A program made the translations under genes and the position numbers. From NCBI RefSeq assembly GCF_030409215.1, contig NZ_JAUFPL010000027.1:126041-190040 (forward strand): a DNA stretch of 64,000 nt, written 5' to 3'. The notes beneath the pieces were generated by a model. The model saw nothing but the letters and a program-made list of their open reading frames with translations, made no database searches and was not told the DNA's origin. The DNA is from Halomonas ramblicola (lineage in GTDB: Bacteria > Pseudomonadota > Gammaproteobacteria > Pseudomonadales > Halomonadaceae). Shown here piece after piece: positions 50,591 through 59,048 of the stretch (its first letter is position 1; every line of letters starts with the position of its first letter).

Positions 50591-51397
50591 ATGGACAAGA
50601 CTCGACTTGAAGGAAAGAACTGCCTGATTACCGGTGCGGCGCGTGGCATGGGTGCTGCCGTTGCCGAACACTATGCCGAGCAGGGCGCCAATGTCTGCGT
50701 GGCGGATTTGAACATCGAGGGGTGCGAAGAAGTCGTCAAGCGCATTAACGGCAGAGATGGCGGTAAGGCCATTGCCGTCAAGCTGAACGTCACGGAGCGT
50801 GAGCAGATGAAGGCGGCCATTCAGGCCACCGTCGATGCCTTCGGCAGTCTCAATGTCATGGTCAACAACGCCGGTATCAACAAACCGCTGATGTTCCTCG
50901 ATATCACCGAGGAGAACTGGCACCAGATCATGGATGTGAATGCCCTGGGGTGCCTGATCGGGATGCAGGAAGCCGCCAAGCAGATGATCGAGCAGGGCAA
51001 GGAGAACGGTCCCTACAAGATCCTCAATGTCGGCTCTATCCTGTCGCGACAAGCCTTCGATGATGTGGTGCCCTACGCCTGCAGCAAGCATGCCGTGTTG
51101 GCGATGATCAACGGTGGCGCCAAGGCGCTGGTCGACCACAACATCACCGTCAATGGCTATGGTCCCGGCGTCGTGCGCACCGAGCTGTGGGAACAGCTCG
51201 ACAAGGACCTGGTCAGCATCGGCAAGTTCGACAAGCAGGGCCAGTCCATGGATGAGCTCGCCGAGAAGATGATCCTGATGAAGCGCTACTCCTACCCGGA
51301 AGATGTGGTCGGCACGGCCTCCTTCCTGGCCAGCCCCGAGTCGGACTACATGACCGGCCAGCTGCTGATGATCGACGGCGGCATGATCATGCAGTGA
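50591..51397 (+). CDS. Short-chain dehydrogenase/reductase
   Basis: A 268-residue SDR with CLITGAARGMGAAVAEHYAE (cofactor motif near 12-31), NNAGINKP, catalytic Ser149 and YACSK (Tyr162, Lys166), and the C-terminal LASPESDYMTGQLLMIDGG. The family includes polyol and hydroxy-acid dehydrogenases; the substrate is not evident. The ATG at 50591 follows CGAGGTGACACC. It is convergent with the HTH/solute-binding regulator gene, and both lie next to the hydroxyquinol and sugar-type ABC genes, so a polyol-like or cyclic alcohol substrate is plausible. Confidence 0.88.
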   Translation: MDKTRLEGKNCLITGAARGMGAAVAEHYAEQGANVCVADLNIEGCEEVVKRINGRDGGKAIAVKLNVTEREQMKAAIQATVDAFGSLNVMVNNAGINKPLMFLDITEENWHQIMDVNALGCLIGMQEAAKQMIEQGKENGPYKILNVGSILSRQAFDDVVPYACSKHAVLAMINGGAKALVDHNITVNGYGPGVVRTELWEQLDKDLVSIGKFDKQGQSMDELAEKMILMKRYSYPEDVVGTASFLASPESDYMTGQLLMIDGGMIMQ

Positions 51398-51422
51398 TGC
51401 CACCGGCAACCCGGCTGGTGGC

Positions 51423-53195
51423 TCAGTAGTATCCCCTGTCGCGCATCACCCGATCGGCCCTGTCCTGCGCCATGGACAGGGCCTTCTTGATGGAGCGCCG
51501 CCCGTCCAGCACCTCGAAGATTTCGTGCCCGGCAATACTGATCACGTCCGTGATGCCCGGCACCGGGGGGCGCGGCCAGGCCTGCAGGATGTCCTTCCTC
51601 ACCATTTCATCCACGATCTCGATCAGCGGCGAGAGCGACGAGACCTCCGGGTCCTGGCTGACGCTGAAGCGCGGGGTCACCAGGCTGCCGTTGAGGATGT
51701 AGAGCTTGGACATGTTGGCTGAGGTGAGGTGACGAAGTGCCGTCCAGACACTCTCGACCCGCTCCTCCGAGAGGTTGGCCGGAATGGCCAGTGCATAGCC
51801 TCCGATCGGGGTGATCGGACGGCCATGGTTACCGACGGGGTGCGGCAGATAACCGGTCTTCCCCCATGCCGGTGACGCCTGATCGAACTCGATGAGCGGG
51901 GCCAGCAGCGTGTAGCAGTAGGCCATGCAGGCCTCGCCGCTTGCATAGGACTGGGCTCGCTCGTACCACGCCATGTGGAGGATGTTGGGCGGCGAGTACT
52001 TGAGGATATCCAGCATGTACTCGCAGGCGCGGTAGGCCGCATCCGACTGGAACATCGGCCGCAGCGCCTCCCCGGATGCCTGCTGAAAGTCATAGCCACC
52101 CTCACAGCGTCGAAGGTCGATGATCGGCTGGCCGAACTTGGCCATCAGGAAGCTGAAGGTATGGCCCAGCGGCGTGCCTCGTGCGGCATTCCAGGCGATG
52201 CCATAGCGTCCCCTGGCGGGGTCATGCAAGCGCCTGGCCGCCTTGACCAGTTCCTCGGTCGTGGTCGGGGGCTCGAGCTGCGCCTCCTCGAGGATATCCT
52301 TCCGGTAACAGAGCAGCTCCGGCGTGGTCTGCAGGGGAATGCCGTACTGCCGCCCGGCGTAGCGCGTGCTCTGGACGGCGACCGGGTGGAAGTCGGACAG
52401 GTCGTAGGCATCGCGACGAATGAAGCGGTCGAGGGGCAGCAGGATCCCCTTCGAGGCCAGCTCTCCGAACCAGGGGAGATCGCAGGCGACGAGGTCGTAG
52501 CGAGACTTCGTGCGGCCGGCATTGGCCAGGATCGCCTCAAGCAGGTCATCGATCGACCGGGCTGAGTTATGGATCTCGAGGCCGAAGATCGATTCCAGCT
52601 GCTGCTTCAGGTTATGCATCGCCATGAAGGTGGGATCGGCGTGGATGAGTCCGCGCAGCCCGCCCTTCAGCTCGAGCCGGGCCGACAGCACCGCCGGTGG
52701 CGAGATCACGCGATCCGTCGCGTCCGCGTCGAGGAAGATGCGCCGGCCGGTGTCCGATTCCGGATCCACCCCGAACAGCGGGCCCAGAAGGCCCTTGATC
52801 CGGTTGGCGTAGGCCTCCCACTCGTCGATCATCATGGGCGAGGGGTGCAGCGAGACGGTCTTGCCCGATTTCGTCCTGGGGCGTGACAGGATCAGCCCGC
52901 GCTGGATGATGCTCTCGATCCCGCGCTTGGCGGTGCCGTAGGAGAGCCCGGAGGCATCCGCAAGGGAGGTGGGCGTCGTCAGTCGGCCGGCGAGGTGGTT
53001 GCGCATGAGATGGAGCATCATGCGCATTTCCCGATAGCCGTGGCTCAGGGAAAGCGAGTGCTCGGTCTCCTCCTCGAACTTCTCGATGAAGTCGATGAAG
53101 CGCGACAGCTCCGTATTGGAGAGCTTCGGCCTCGGCGTCGGGGACAGCCTGTCGTAGGGCCCCTCTGGATGGCTCTCGTTGGGGAGGTCGCTCAT
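51423..53195 (-). CDS. HTH regulator fused to a periplasmic-type (family 1) solute-binding domain, cytoplasmic
   Basis: A 590-residue protein with no signal peptide. Residues about 30-130 form a winged-helix DNA-binding domain of MarR-like type (YREMRMMLHLMRNHLAGRLT, LADASGLSYGTAKRGIESII). From about 190 to the end it matches extracellular solute-binding proteins of the sugar type: DLVACDLPWFGELASKGILL, YGIPLQTTPELLCYRKDILE, GIAWNAARGTPLGHTF and PIGGYALAIPANLSEERVES. The binding fold has thus become the ligand sensor of a transcription factor. The ATG at 53195 gives a compact start. It neighbours an SDR, TauE and the hydroxyquinol operon, its likely targets. Confidence 0.8.
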   Translation of the reverse strand: MSDLPNESHPEGPYDRLSPTPRPKLSNTELSRFIDFIEKFEEETEHSLSLSHGYREMRMMLHLMRNHLAGRLTTPTSLADASGLSYGTAKRGIESIIQRGLILSRPRTKSGKTVSLHPSPMMIDEWEAYANRIKGLLGPLFGVDPESDTGRRIFLDADATDRVISPPAVLSARLELKGGLRGLIHADPTFMAMHNLKQQLESIFGLEIHNSARSIDDLLEAILANAGRTKSRYDLVACDLPWFGELASKGILLPLDRFIRRDAYDLSDFHPVAVQSTRYAGRQYGIPLQTTPELLCYRKDILEEAQLEPPTTTEELVKAARRLHDPARGRYGIAWNAARGTPLGHTFSFLMAKFGQPIIDLRRCEGGYDFQQASGEALRPMFQSDAAYRACEYMLDILKYSPPNILHMAWYERAQSYASGEACMAYCYTLLAPLIEFDQASPAWGKTGYLPHPVGNHGRPITPIGGYALAIPANLSEERVESVWTALRHLTSANMSKLYILNGSLVTPRFSVSQDPEVSSLSPLIEIVDEMVRKDILQAWPRPPVPGITDVISIAGHEIFEVLDGRRSIKKALSMAQDRADRVMRDRGYY

Positions 53196-53275
53196 GGTCG
53201 CCTCGAGGCAGGGAGAAGGGAGTGCCACAAGATAGCGCCGCCTCACGCCTGGCGGCAAACGCGACGCCAACGCGG

Positions 53276-54013
53276 CTATCCCCAGCCGTCGACGATCAGC
53301 CGCATACCCAGCAGGATCAGCAGGCCCAGGATGATCCGGAAGAAGAGCTCACCGCTCAGCCGTTTCTGTATGACCAGCCCCAGGCGCACCCCCAGCCAGG
53401 CCACCGGGACCAGCAGCAGCGCGATGGTCAGGTTCACGACATTCAGCAGGCCGAGCATGCCGTAGGGGACCAGCTTGACCAGGTTGGTGGCAGCCAGGAA
53501 GACCACGGCGGTTCCCAGGAACTGCTCCTTGGAGAGCCGGCACTGCAGCAGGTAGAAGTTGAGCGGCGGCCCCCCGGCATGGGCGATGAAGCTGGTGAAG
53601 CCGGCGATGCCGCCGCTTAGCCCGCCGACCCAGACCGGCATGACGCGACCGCGGAAGGGCTTGAGCAGCCCCCACAGGCCGAACAGGATCGAGAACACCC
53701 CCAGCATCACCTTCAGCAGGTCCTGATCGAAGCGGCCATAGGTCAGGTAGCCGACCGCCACGCCCAGCACCGCCGGGGGCAACATCAGCCACAGGATCCG
53801 GCCAACGCGATGCCGCCACCAGGCTCTGAGGCTGAAGGCATCCATGACGATCAGCAGCGGCAGCATGATGGCGACGGCGAAGGTGGGACTCGCCTTCAGC
53901 GAGATCAGCGGCACCGCCACCACCCCGACGCCTCCGGCGAAGCCCGATTTCGATATGCCGGTAATCAGCACGGCGATGATGATCAATACAATGAACTGCC
54001 AGTCGTACACCAT
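53276..54013 (-). CDS. TauE/SafE-family anion exporter
   Basis: A 245-residue membrane protein with about seven to eight hydrophobic helices and the family motif ITGISKSGFAGGVGVVAVPL near residues 17-36 and GGLSGGIAGFTSFIAHAGGPP in the second half. Members export sulfite, sulfoacetate or other small organic anions. The ATG at 54013 opens directly in the first helix; an upstream frame crosses the terminator at 54.05 kb and is rejected. It is 80 bp upstream of the regulator gene and may share its transcript. Confidence 0.87.
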   Translation of the reverse strand: MVYDWQFIVLIIIAVLITGISKSGFAGGVGVVAVPLISLKASPTFAVAIMLPLLIVMDAFSLRAWWRHRVGRILWLMLPPAVLGVAVGYLTYGRFDQDLLKVMLGVFSILFGLWGLLKPFRGRVMPVWVGGLSGGIAGFTSFIAHAGGPPLNFYLLQCRLSKEQFLGTAVVFLAATNLVKLVPYGMLGLLNVVNLTIALLLVPVAWLGVRLGLVIQKRLSGELFFRIILGLLILLGMRLIVDGWG

Positions 54014-54038
54014 GCGGGCCCCTGCAGTGACCAGATAC

Positions 54039-54065
54039 AAAAAGGGGCCGTGGCGATCACGGCCC
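54039..54065 (-). terminator. Intrinsic terminator of the hydroxyquinol operon
   Basis: GGGCCGTG-GCGAT-CACGGCCC gives a perfect eight-pair stem with a five-base loop; on the minus strand it is followed by a T5 run (A-run at 54039-54043). It is 77 bp after the nitroreductase-like gene and before TauE, so it ends the operon running in from 59 kb. Confidence 0.8.
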
Positions 54066-54141
54066 AACCGGAGGATTACCCTGCCTCCCATGAGTGGCAT
54101 ACCTCACGGGATGTCCGGGAGTCGCCTCCCGGAAGGCCGGA

Positions 54142-54732
54142 TCAGAGTACTTCGCAAACCTCCTCGAACTCGAAGCGATCCTGGCGCGGGAAGAGCGCCG
54201 AGGCATCTCCGTATCCCAGGTTGCAAAGGAAGTTGCTCTTCACCTGGCCATCGGGGAAGAACTCCTCATCCACCGCCGCATTGTTGAAGCCGGACATCGG
54301 CCCGGCATTCAGCCCCAGTGCGCGGGCGGCAAGAATGAAGTAGCCACCCTGGATGGAACTGTTGCGGAACGCCGTCGTATTGATGAAGTCCGTCTTGCCC
54401 TCGAACAGCGACTTGGCATCCTTGTTGTGGGAAAACATTCGCGGAAGGTGCTGGTAGAACTCGGTGTCATAGCCCAGCACGGCCACCACGGGCGCCTGCA
54501 TGGTCTTCTCCTGGTTGCCGGGAAGCAGCGCCGGCTTGAGGCGCTCCTTGGCTTCCTGGCTCTTCAGGAAGAGCACGCGAAGGGGCTGGCAGTTCATGGA
54601 GGTCGGGCCGAAATGCATCAGGTGATACAGCTCGCGCAGCTTCTCCTCGCTGACATCCTGCTCCTTCCACACGTTATGGGTACGCGCCTCGGTGAACAGG
54701 GTCTCGATCGCGGCGTTGTCGATAGCAGTCAT
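54142..54732 (-). CDS. Nitroreductase-family protein (RutE/HadB-like)
   Basis: A 196-residue flavoprotein of the small nitroreductase fold, close in size and sequence style to RutE (malonic semialdehyde reductase) proteins: MHFGPTSMNCQPLRVLFLKS, VVAVLGYDTEFYQHLP, NSSIQGGYFILAARALGLNAGPMSGF and FLCNLGYGD. It would reduce an aldehyde, quinone or nitro/halo-aromatic with NAD(P)H. It is the last gene of the hydroxyquinol operon, 55 bp after the dioxygenase, where it may keep hydroxyquinol reduced or act on a precursor. The substrate is uncertain. Confidence 0.82.
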   Translation of the reverse strand: MTAIDNAAIETLFTEARTHNVWKEQDVSEEKLRELYHLMHFGPTSMNCQPLRVLFLKSQEAKERLKPALLPGNQEKTMQAPVVAVLGYDTEFYQHLPRMFSHNKDAKSLFEGKTDFINTTAFRNSSIQGGYFILAARALGLNAGPMSGFNNAAVDEEFFPDGQVKSNFLCNLGYGDASALFPRQDRFEFEEVCEVL

Positions 54733-54787
54733 GTCGCTTTCCTCTTGCTGGATGGTAGTTGCTGGATGGTGTCGTCTTGCGATGGGA

Positions 54788-55651
54788 CTAGCGGCTCTGC
54801 TTCAGGCCGAAGTCGTATGTCAGATGGCGGAAGGGGACTTCCATCGACCGTCCATCCGGTGCTCTTCCCGGCGGCAGCAACTCATACTCCCTGACCAGGG
54901 AATCCTTGACGCCGAAGACGGCGTCGGAGTCGAGATAGGGGTCGCCCTCGGCGAAGACCTGGGTCACCAGGGTCTCGTAGCCCTCGGCCATCAGCATGAA
55001 GTGCACATGGGCGGGGCGGTAAGGATGTCGACCGGTGATTTCCAGCATCTTGCCGACCGGACCGTCGGTGGGGATCGGATAGGGTGAGGGGGTCACCGTC
55101 CAGAAGGCATAGCGCCCCTGGTCGTCGGTGGTGAACCTGGCCCGCAGCGACGCGCTCTCGAGCTCCTTCTGGACGTCGTAGAAGCCTTCGCTGTCCGATT
55201 GCCAGACATCGACCACGACATTGGCCAGTGGCTCGCCGCGACCGTCATGCACCCGCCCCTCCACGAAGAAGGGCTCTCCCTCGACGTTCCAGTCGATCGA
55301 CTCCCCCTGGGCGACCTGGGGCGGGTCGGCCACGTAGAAGGGGCCCAGCACCGTGCTTTCCGACACCATGGGGTCCGATGTCTGATGGTTGATGGCATCG
55401 ACCAGCATCGTCACGCCCAGGGTGTCGGAGAGCAGGATGAACTCCTGGCGCTTGTCGTCGCACATCTGCCCGGTGCGGGTCAGGAAGTCGATGGCGTCGG
55501 TCCACTCCTGCTCGGTGGGCTCCACCTCACGGATGAAGGCGTGCAGGTGGGTGACCAGGCTGTTCAGCACGCTCTTGAGGCGCTCGTCACTGCAGCCGGC
55601 GAACTGCTCGATCACGGCATCCGTGATGTTCTCTGCATTCAGGTTTCGCAT
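54788..55651 (-). CDS. Hydroxyquinol 1,2-dioxygenase (intradiol)
   Basis: A 287-residue intradiol dioxygenase. Iron ligands map to Tyr158 (EGFYDVQ), Tyr191 (PSPYPIP), His215 and His217 (RPAHVHFML). The DPMVSESTVLGPFYVADPP segment and overall length match hydroxyquinol dioxygenases, not CatA. It opens 1,2,4-trihydroxybenzene to maleylacetate. The maleylacetate reductase in the same operon confirms the role. The ATG at 55651 gives a start (MRNLNAENITDAVI) that fits the family. Confidence 0.92.
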   Translation of the reverse strand: MRNLNAENITDAVIEQFAGCSDERLKSVLNSLVTHLHAFIREVEPTEQEWTDAIDFLTRTGQMCDDKRQEFILLSDTLGVTMLVDAINHQTSDPMVSESTVLGPFYVADPPQVAQGESIDWNVEGEPFFVEGRVHDGRGEPLANVVVDVWQSDSEGFYDVQKELESASLRARFTTDDQGRYAFWTVTPSPYPIPTDGPVGKMLEITGRHPYRPAHVHFMLMAEGYETLVTQVFAEGDPYLDSDAVFGVKDSLVREYELLPPGRAPDGRSMEVPFRHLTYDFGLKQSR

Positions 55652-55655
55652 GGGG

Positions 55656-56558
55656 TCATTGCCTTTCGATGGCCGGCAGCCCGGAGAGGCGCTCGGTGTG
55701 GTGAATCGTGGCGATATAGTCATCCTCGCCGTGGCCCGTGCCGATCAGCGAGCTGTAGGCCTCGCGCATCTGGGCGGCCAGGGGCACGGCGACACCGTCG
55801 GCGTGGGCACAGCCGAGGATCAGGTCCAGGTCCTTGGCCATCTGGGCGGCCGAGAAGGTGGAGGTGAAGTCGCGGTCCTTCAGCGGCTGGGTCTTGTACT
55901 TGACCATCGGTGAGCCCACGGCGCTGTCGGCCATGAGGTCCAGCATCGCCTCCCAGCCGATGTTGCCCTTGCGGGCCATCGCCAGGGCCTCGCCCATCAT
56001 CCCGGCGCTCACCGCGATCATCAGGTTGATCGCCAGCTTGGCGTAGCGCGCCTGCTCATCGTCACCGAGCCAGTACTGGGCCTTGGTGAAGGTGGCCATC
56101 ACCGGTACGGCCTCATCCAGTGCCTCGCGCGGCCCGGAGACCATGGCCGACAGGGTGCCGGACTCGGCGGCGACCGGGTTGCCCGACACCGGGCTGCGCA
56201 GATAGGCAATGCCCCGCTCCTCGGCGGCCGCGGCCACCCGGGCGGAGGCCTCGATGCTGACGGTGCTGGTCTCGACCAGCACGCTGCCCGGGGCCATGGC
56301 CTCGATCAGCCCACCCGACGCCAGTGTCAGGCCCAGCAGCGCCCGGTCATCGGGGATCGAGACGATGACCAGGCGGCACGCCTCGACGGCGGAGGCCAGG
56401 TCATCGTGTGCCGTGATGCCGACCTGTTCGGCCAGCGACATCCGCTCGGCGCTGAGATCGAACCCCTGGACGGGATAGCCGGCCGCGGCGATTCGCGTTG
56501 CCATGGGCAAGCCCAGCTTGCCCAGGCCAATCCAGGCTACCTTGTTGGTCGTGGTCAT
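55656..56558 (-). CDS. Beta-hydroxyacid dehydrogenase family (3-hydroxyisobutyrate dehydrogenase-like)
   Basis: A 300-residue NAD(P)-dependent dehydrogenase. It starts VAWIGLGKLGLPMATRIAAA with the dinucleotide motif, has SPVSGNPVAAESGTLSAMVSG (substrate motif) and catalytic Lys in YAKLAINLMIAVSAGMMGEA. Members act on 3-hydroxy acids, tartronate semialdehyde and related compounds. The gene overlaps the amidohydrolase by four bases and is 4 bp before the dioxygenase, so it is a true pathway member. No known hydroxyquinol route needs it, which hints at a larger or side-chain-bearing starting compound. Confidence 0.88.
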   Translation of the reverse strand: MTTTNKVAWIGLGKLGLPMATRIAAAGYPVQGFDLSAERMSLAEQVGITAHDDLASAVEACRLVIVSIPDDRALLGLTLASGGLIEAMAPGSVLVETSTVSIEASARVAAAAEERGIAYLRSPVSGNPVAAESGTLSAMVSGPREALDEAVPVMATFTKAQYWLGDDEQARYAKLAINLMIAVSAGMMGEALAMARKGNIGWEAMLDLMADSAVGSPMVKYKTQPLKDRDFTSTFSAAQMAKDLDLILGCAHADGVAVPLAAQMREAYSSLIGTGHGEDDYIATIHHTERLSGLPAIERQ

Positions 56559-57919
56559 TGTGACGCCCCCTCTTGTTGCCGTGACTGAAGCTCGGCGTAG
56601 ATGCGGTGACCGGAGGCTGCCAGGTGGCGGATCCCCTCCTCGACGTCCGCCAGCAGCCTGCCGTGTCGCTTGTGGAACTCTCCCGCCACCATGACGCTGT
56701 CGACATTGGCGAGACTCGCCTGCATGACCACGGTCGAGACCGGGTCGCTGACCGGCTGCATGTTCAGCAGGCCGCTGTCGAGCAGCACGATGTCGGCCTG
56801 CTTGCCCGGGGTCAGGCTGCCGATGCGGTCCTCGAGCCCGAGGGCGCGGGCGCCGTCGAGGGTGATCCACTGAAGCGCCTCGTGGGTGCGGATGGTCGAG
56901 GTGTCGGGAATGCTGCCCTGCTCGCGCCGCGAGGCATCGTTGTCCAGCGAGCGCTGCATGCCCAGCGCCATCCGCGCAACCGTGAACATGTCCCCGGAGA
57001 TGACCGATTCGAGATCCACCCCCAGGGAGACGACGCCGCCGTGCCGGCGAACGTGGCCGGTGATCGGGAAGCCGTGCCCCTGGGTCATCTCGTTCTCGGG
57101 AGCGATGGAGAAGGTCACGCCCTGCTCGCAGAAGCGAGCCAGCTGCCCGTCGTCCAGGCTCTGCCCGTGCACGATGTTGATATCCGGCCCCAGCAGGCCC
57201 CGCGCCTCGATCACGTCCCAGCCACCGGGGGTGACCGCCTTGCCGCCGCCCTGGTGCATGGAGGCCACCAGGCCGAACTCCTTGGCCAGTTCGAAATCGT
57301 GCAGGGTGACATCGAGGGTGGAGTAGTGCGGCCCGAGGATGGCCAGGCCCAGGGTCACGCGGCCCTCGCGGTCGCCCAGCGAGCCGGCGAGCAGCCGCTC
57401 GACCTCGCTGCGCGGATGGGGAATCTCGCTGAAATGCGGCTGCCCCGGCTTGGGGTCCGGCTTGGGCGAGCCATGGAAGAACAGCGCCCGGATACCGGAC
57501 TCCACGAGCCCGCGAATCGCCGCATCGGTATGCTCGGGCGTGGGGTTGTTGTGGCACCAGTCCCCCAGGGTGGTGGTACCGCAGTTGAGCTGGTTGAGCG
57601 CCCCCATGCGGGTGGCGATGTGGATGTCATCAGGGCTGAACAGGGTCGCCAGGCCGCGATGCACATGGCCGAAGTACTCGAGCAGCGTCCAGTTGGCGGC
57701 AACGCCGCGCAGGGCCGTCTGCCAGGTATGCAGATGGGCATTGACCAGGCCGGGGATGAGGATGCCGCCCCGACAGTCGATGACCTCGGCGCCCTCGGCG
57801 GGAAGGTCCTGGCCCACGGCCAGGATACGGTCGTCCTCCACCAGCACCTGGCCGCCGGCCAGAACGCCGATCCCGGGGTCCATGGTCACCACGATGGCAT
57901 TGGTCAGCAGGGTCTTCAT
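56555..57919 (-). CDS. Amidohydrolase (cytosine deaminase / TrzN-AtzA-like superfamily)
   Basis: A 454-residue metal-dependent hydrolase of the ATZ/TRZ-type subgroup. The metal motif is LIPGLVNAHLHTWQTALRG, followed by LQNLNCGTTT-type segment (NQLNCGTTTLGDWCHNN), SMHQGGGK, NIVHGQSLDD and SIAPENEMTQGHG; Asp in LGVDLES completes the site. Such enzymes remove amino, chloro or methylthio groups from rings or deaminate purine-like compounds. In this operon it should act before ring cleavage, perhaps deaminating an amino- or N-heterocyclic precursor. Coupled by four-base overlaps on both sides. Confidence 0.88.
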   Translation of the reverse strand: MKTLLTNAIVVTMDPGIGVLAGGQVLVEDDRILAVGQDLPAEGAEVIDCRGGILIPGLVNAHLHTWQTALRGVAANWTLLEYFGHVHRGLATLFSPDDIHIATRMGALNQLNCGTTTLGDWCHNNPTPEHTDAAIRGLVESGIRALFFHGSPKPDPKPGQPHFSEIPHPRSEVERLLAGSLGDREGRVTLGLAILGPHYSTLDVTLHDFELAKEFGLVASMHQGGGKAVTPGGWDVIEARGLLGPDINIVHGQSLDDGQLARFCEQGVTFSIAPENEMTQGHGFPITGHVRRHGGVVSLGVDLESVISGDMFTVARMALGMQRSLDNDASRREQGSIPDTSTIRTHEALQWITLDGARALGLEDRIGSLTPGKQADIVLLDSGLLNMQPVSDPVSTVVMQASLANVDSVMVAGEFHKRHGRLLADVEEGIRHLAASGHRIYAELQSRQQEGASQ

Positions 57920-58995
57920 GCGTCGGAAACCTCCCTTGACGTCGGGCGACGGCCGGCATGGGCATCGCTCAGGAGGCGACGAATGCCATCGGCCTCGATC
58001 TCGCGTGGGTTCCAGTAGGGATTGCTCGTGGCGATCTGGGTCGCCCGGTCGATATCGCTCTCCCGCAGGCCGATGTCGGCCAGGGCCAGGGGGGCACCCA
58101 CGGCGCGCGCCAGGTCATGGAGCCCACCGGCCGCATCGTCGCTGCCCAGCGCCCGGGCGATGCGGGACATCGCCTCCGGGGCGGCCCCGGCGTTGTAGGC
58201 CACGGCGTGGGGCAGCACGATGGTATGGGTCTCGGCATGGGGCAGGTCGAAGGAACCGCCCAGGGTGTGGCAAAGCTTGTGATGCAGCGACATCCCGACG
58301 GAGCCCAGGCAGGCGCCGCACAGCCAGGCGCCATAGAGGGCATCCGAACGCGCGGCCTGGTTGGCCGGCTCCTTGGCGATCAGCGGCAGGCTGCGCGCCA
58401 GGGCCGCAATGCCCTCCTCCGCCATCAGCGAGACCACGGGGTTGCGGTCGCGGGCATAGAGCGCCTCCACCGCATGGGCGATGGCATTGATGCCGCTGGT
58501 GCCGGACATGCCGACCGGCAGGCCCAGGGTCAGGTCGACGTCGTAGATCACCACCTCGGGCAGTACCTCGAGGGTGCGCTGGGTCGTCTTGAGGCCGTCC
58601 CTGGTTTCCCCGAGGATCGGCGTCATCTCGGAGCCGGCGTAGGTCGTGGGGATCGCCACCTGGGGCAGCCCGGTCCGCAGGGCGATGGCCTTGCCGAGCC
58701 CGATGGTGGAGCCGCCCCCGATGGCCACGGTGCAGTCCGCCTCGAGTTCCTCCAGGTGGCGCATCGCCGCGTCGGTCACCTCGACCGGGGTGTGCATCCT
58801 GGCTTCGGCGAAGAGGCCGGCCCCGAGCTCGCCCAACTGGGCGAGCACCTCACTGGCCTGGCCGGCCTGCTCGGGCGTTGCCAGGACAAGTGCACGGTGG
58901 CAGCCCAGCTCACGAACCTCGTCGGCGAGTCGGGAGAGGGTTCCCTGGCCGAAGATGACGCGTGACGGCAGGCCGTTATAGATGAAGGGCATCAT
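57916..58995 (-). CDS. Maleylacetate reductase
   Basis: A 359-residue iron-alcohol-dehydrogenase-like reductase. Motifs are VIFGQGTLSRLADEVRELG, AIGGGSTIGLGKAIALRTGL, IPTTYAGSEMTPILGETRDG and MSLHHKLCHTLGGSFDLPHA, all characteristic of maleylacetate reductases. It reduces maleylacetate to beta-ketoadipate, which PcaIJ and PcaF in this window can finish. It is the first enzyme gene of the operon, 53 bp after the ABC ATPase gene. Two adjacent ATGs (58995 and 58992) are possible; GAGGA lies upstream. Confidence 0.93.
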   Translation of the reverse strand: MMPFIYNGLPSRVIFGQGTLSRLADEVRELGCHRALVLATPEQAGQASEVLAQLGELGAGLFAEARMHTPVEVTDAAMRHLEELEADCTVAIGGGSTIGLGKAIALRTGLPQVAIPTTYAGSEMTPILGETRDGLKTTQRTLEVLPEVVIYDVDLTLGLPVGMSGTSGINAIAHAVEALYARDRNPVVSLMAEEGIAALARSLPLIAKEPANQAARSDALYGAWLCGACLGSVGMSLHHKLCHTLGGSFDLPHAETHTIVLPHAVAYNAGAAPEAMSRIARALGSDDAAGGLHDLARAVGAPLALADIGLRESDIDRATQIATSNPYWNPREIEADGIRRLLSDAHAGRRPTSREVSDA

Positions 58996-59048
58996 GGTGG
59001 TGTCCTCGTGATTGCGTGGGAAGCTCGGGCGCGGCTCGCGTGGCCACA

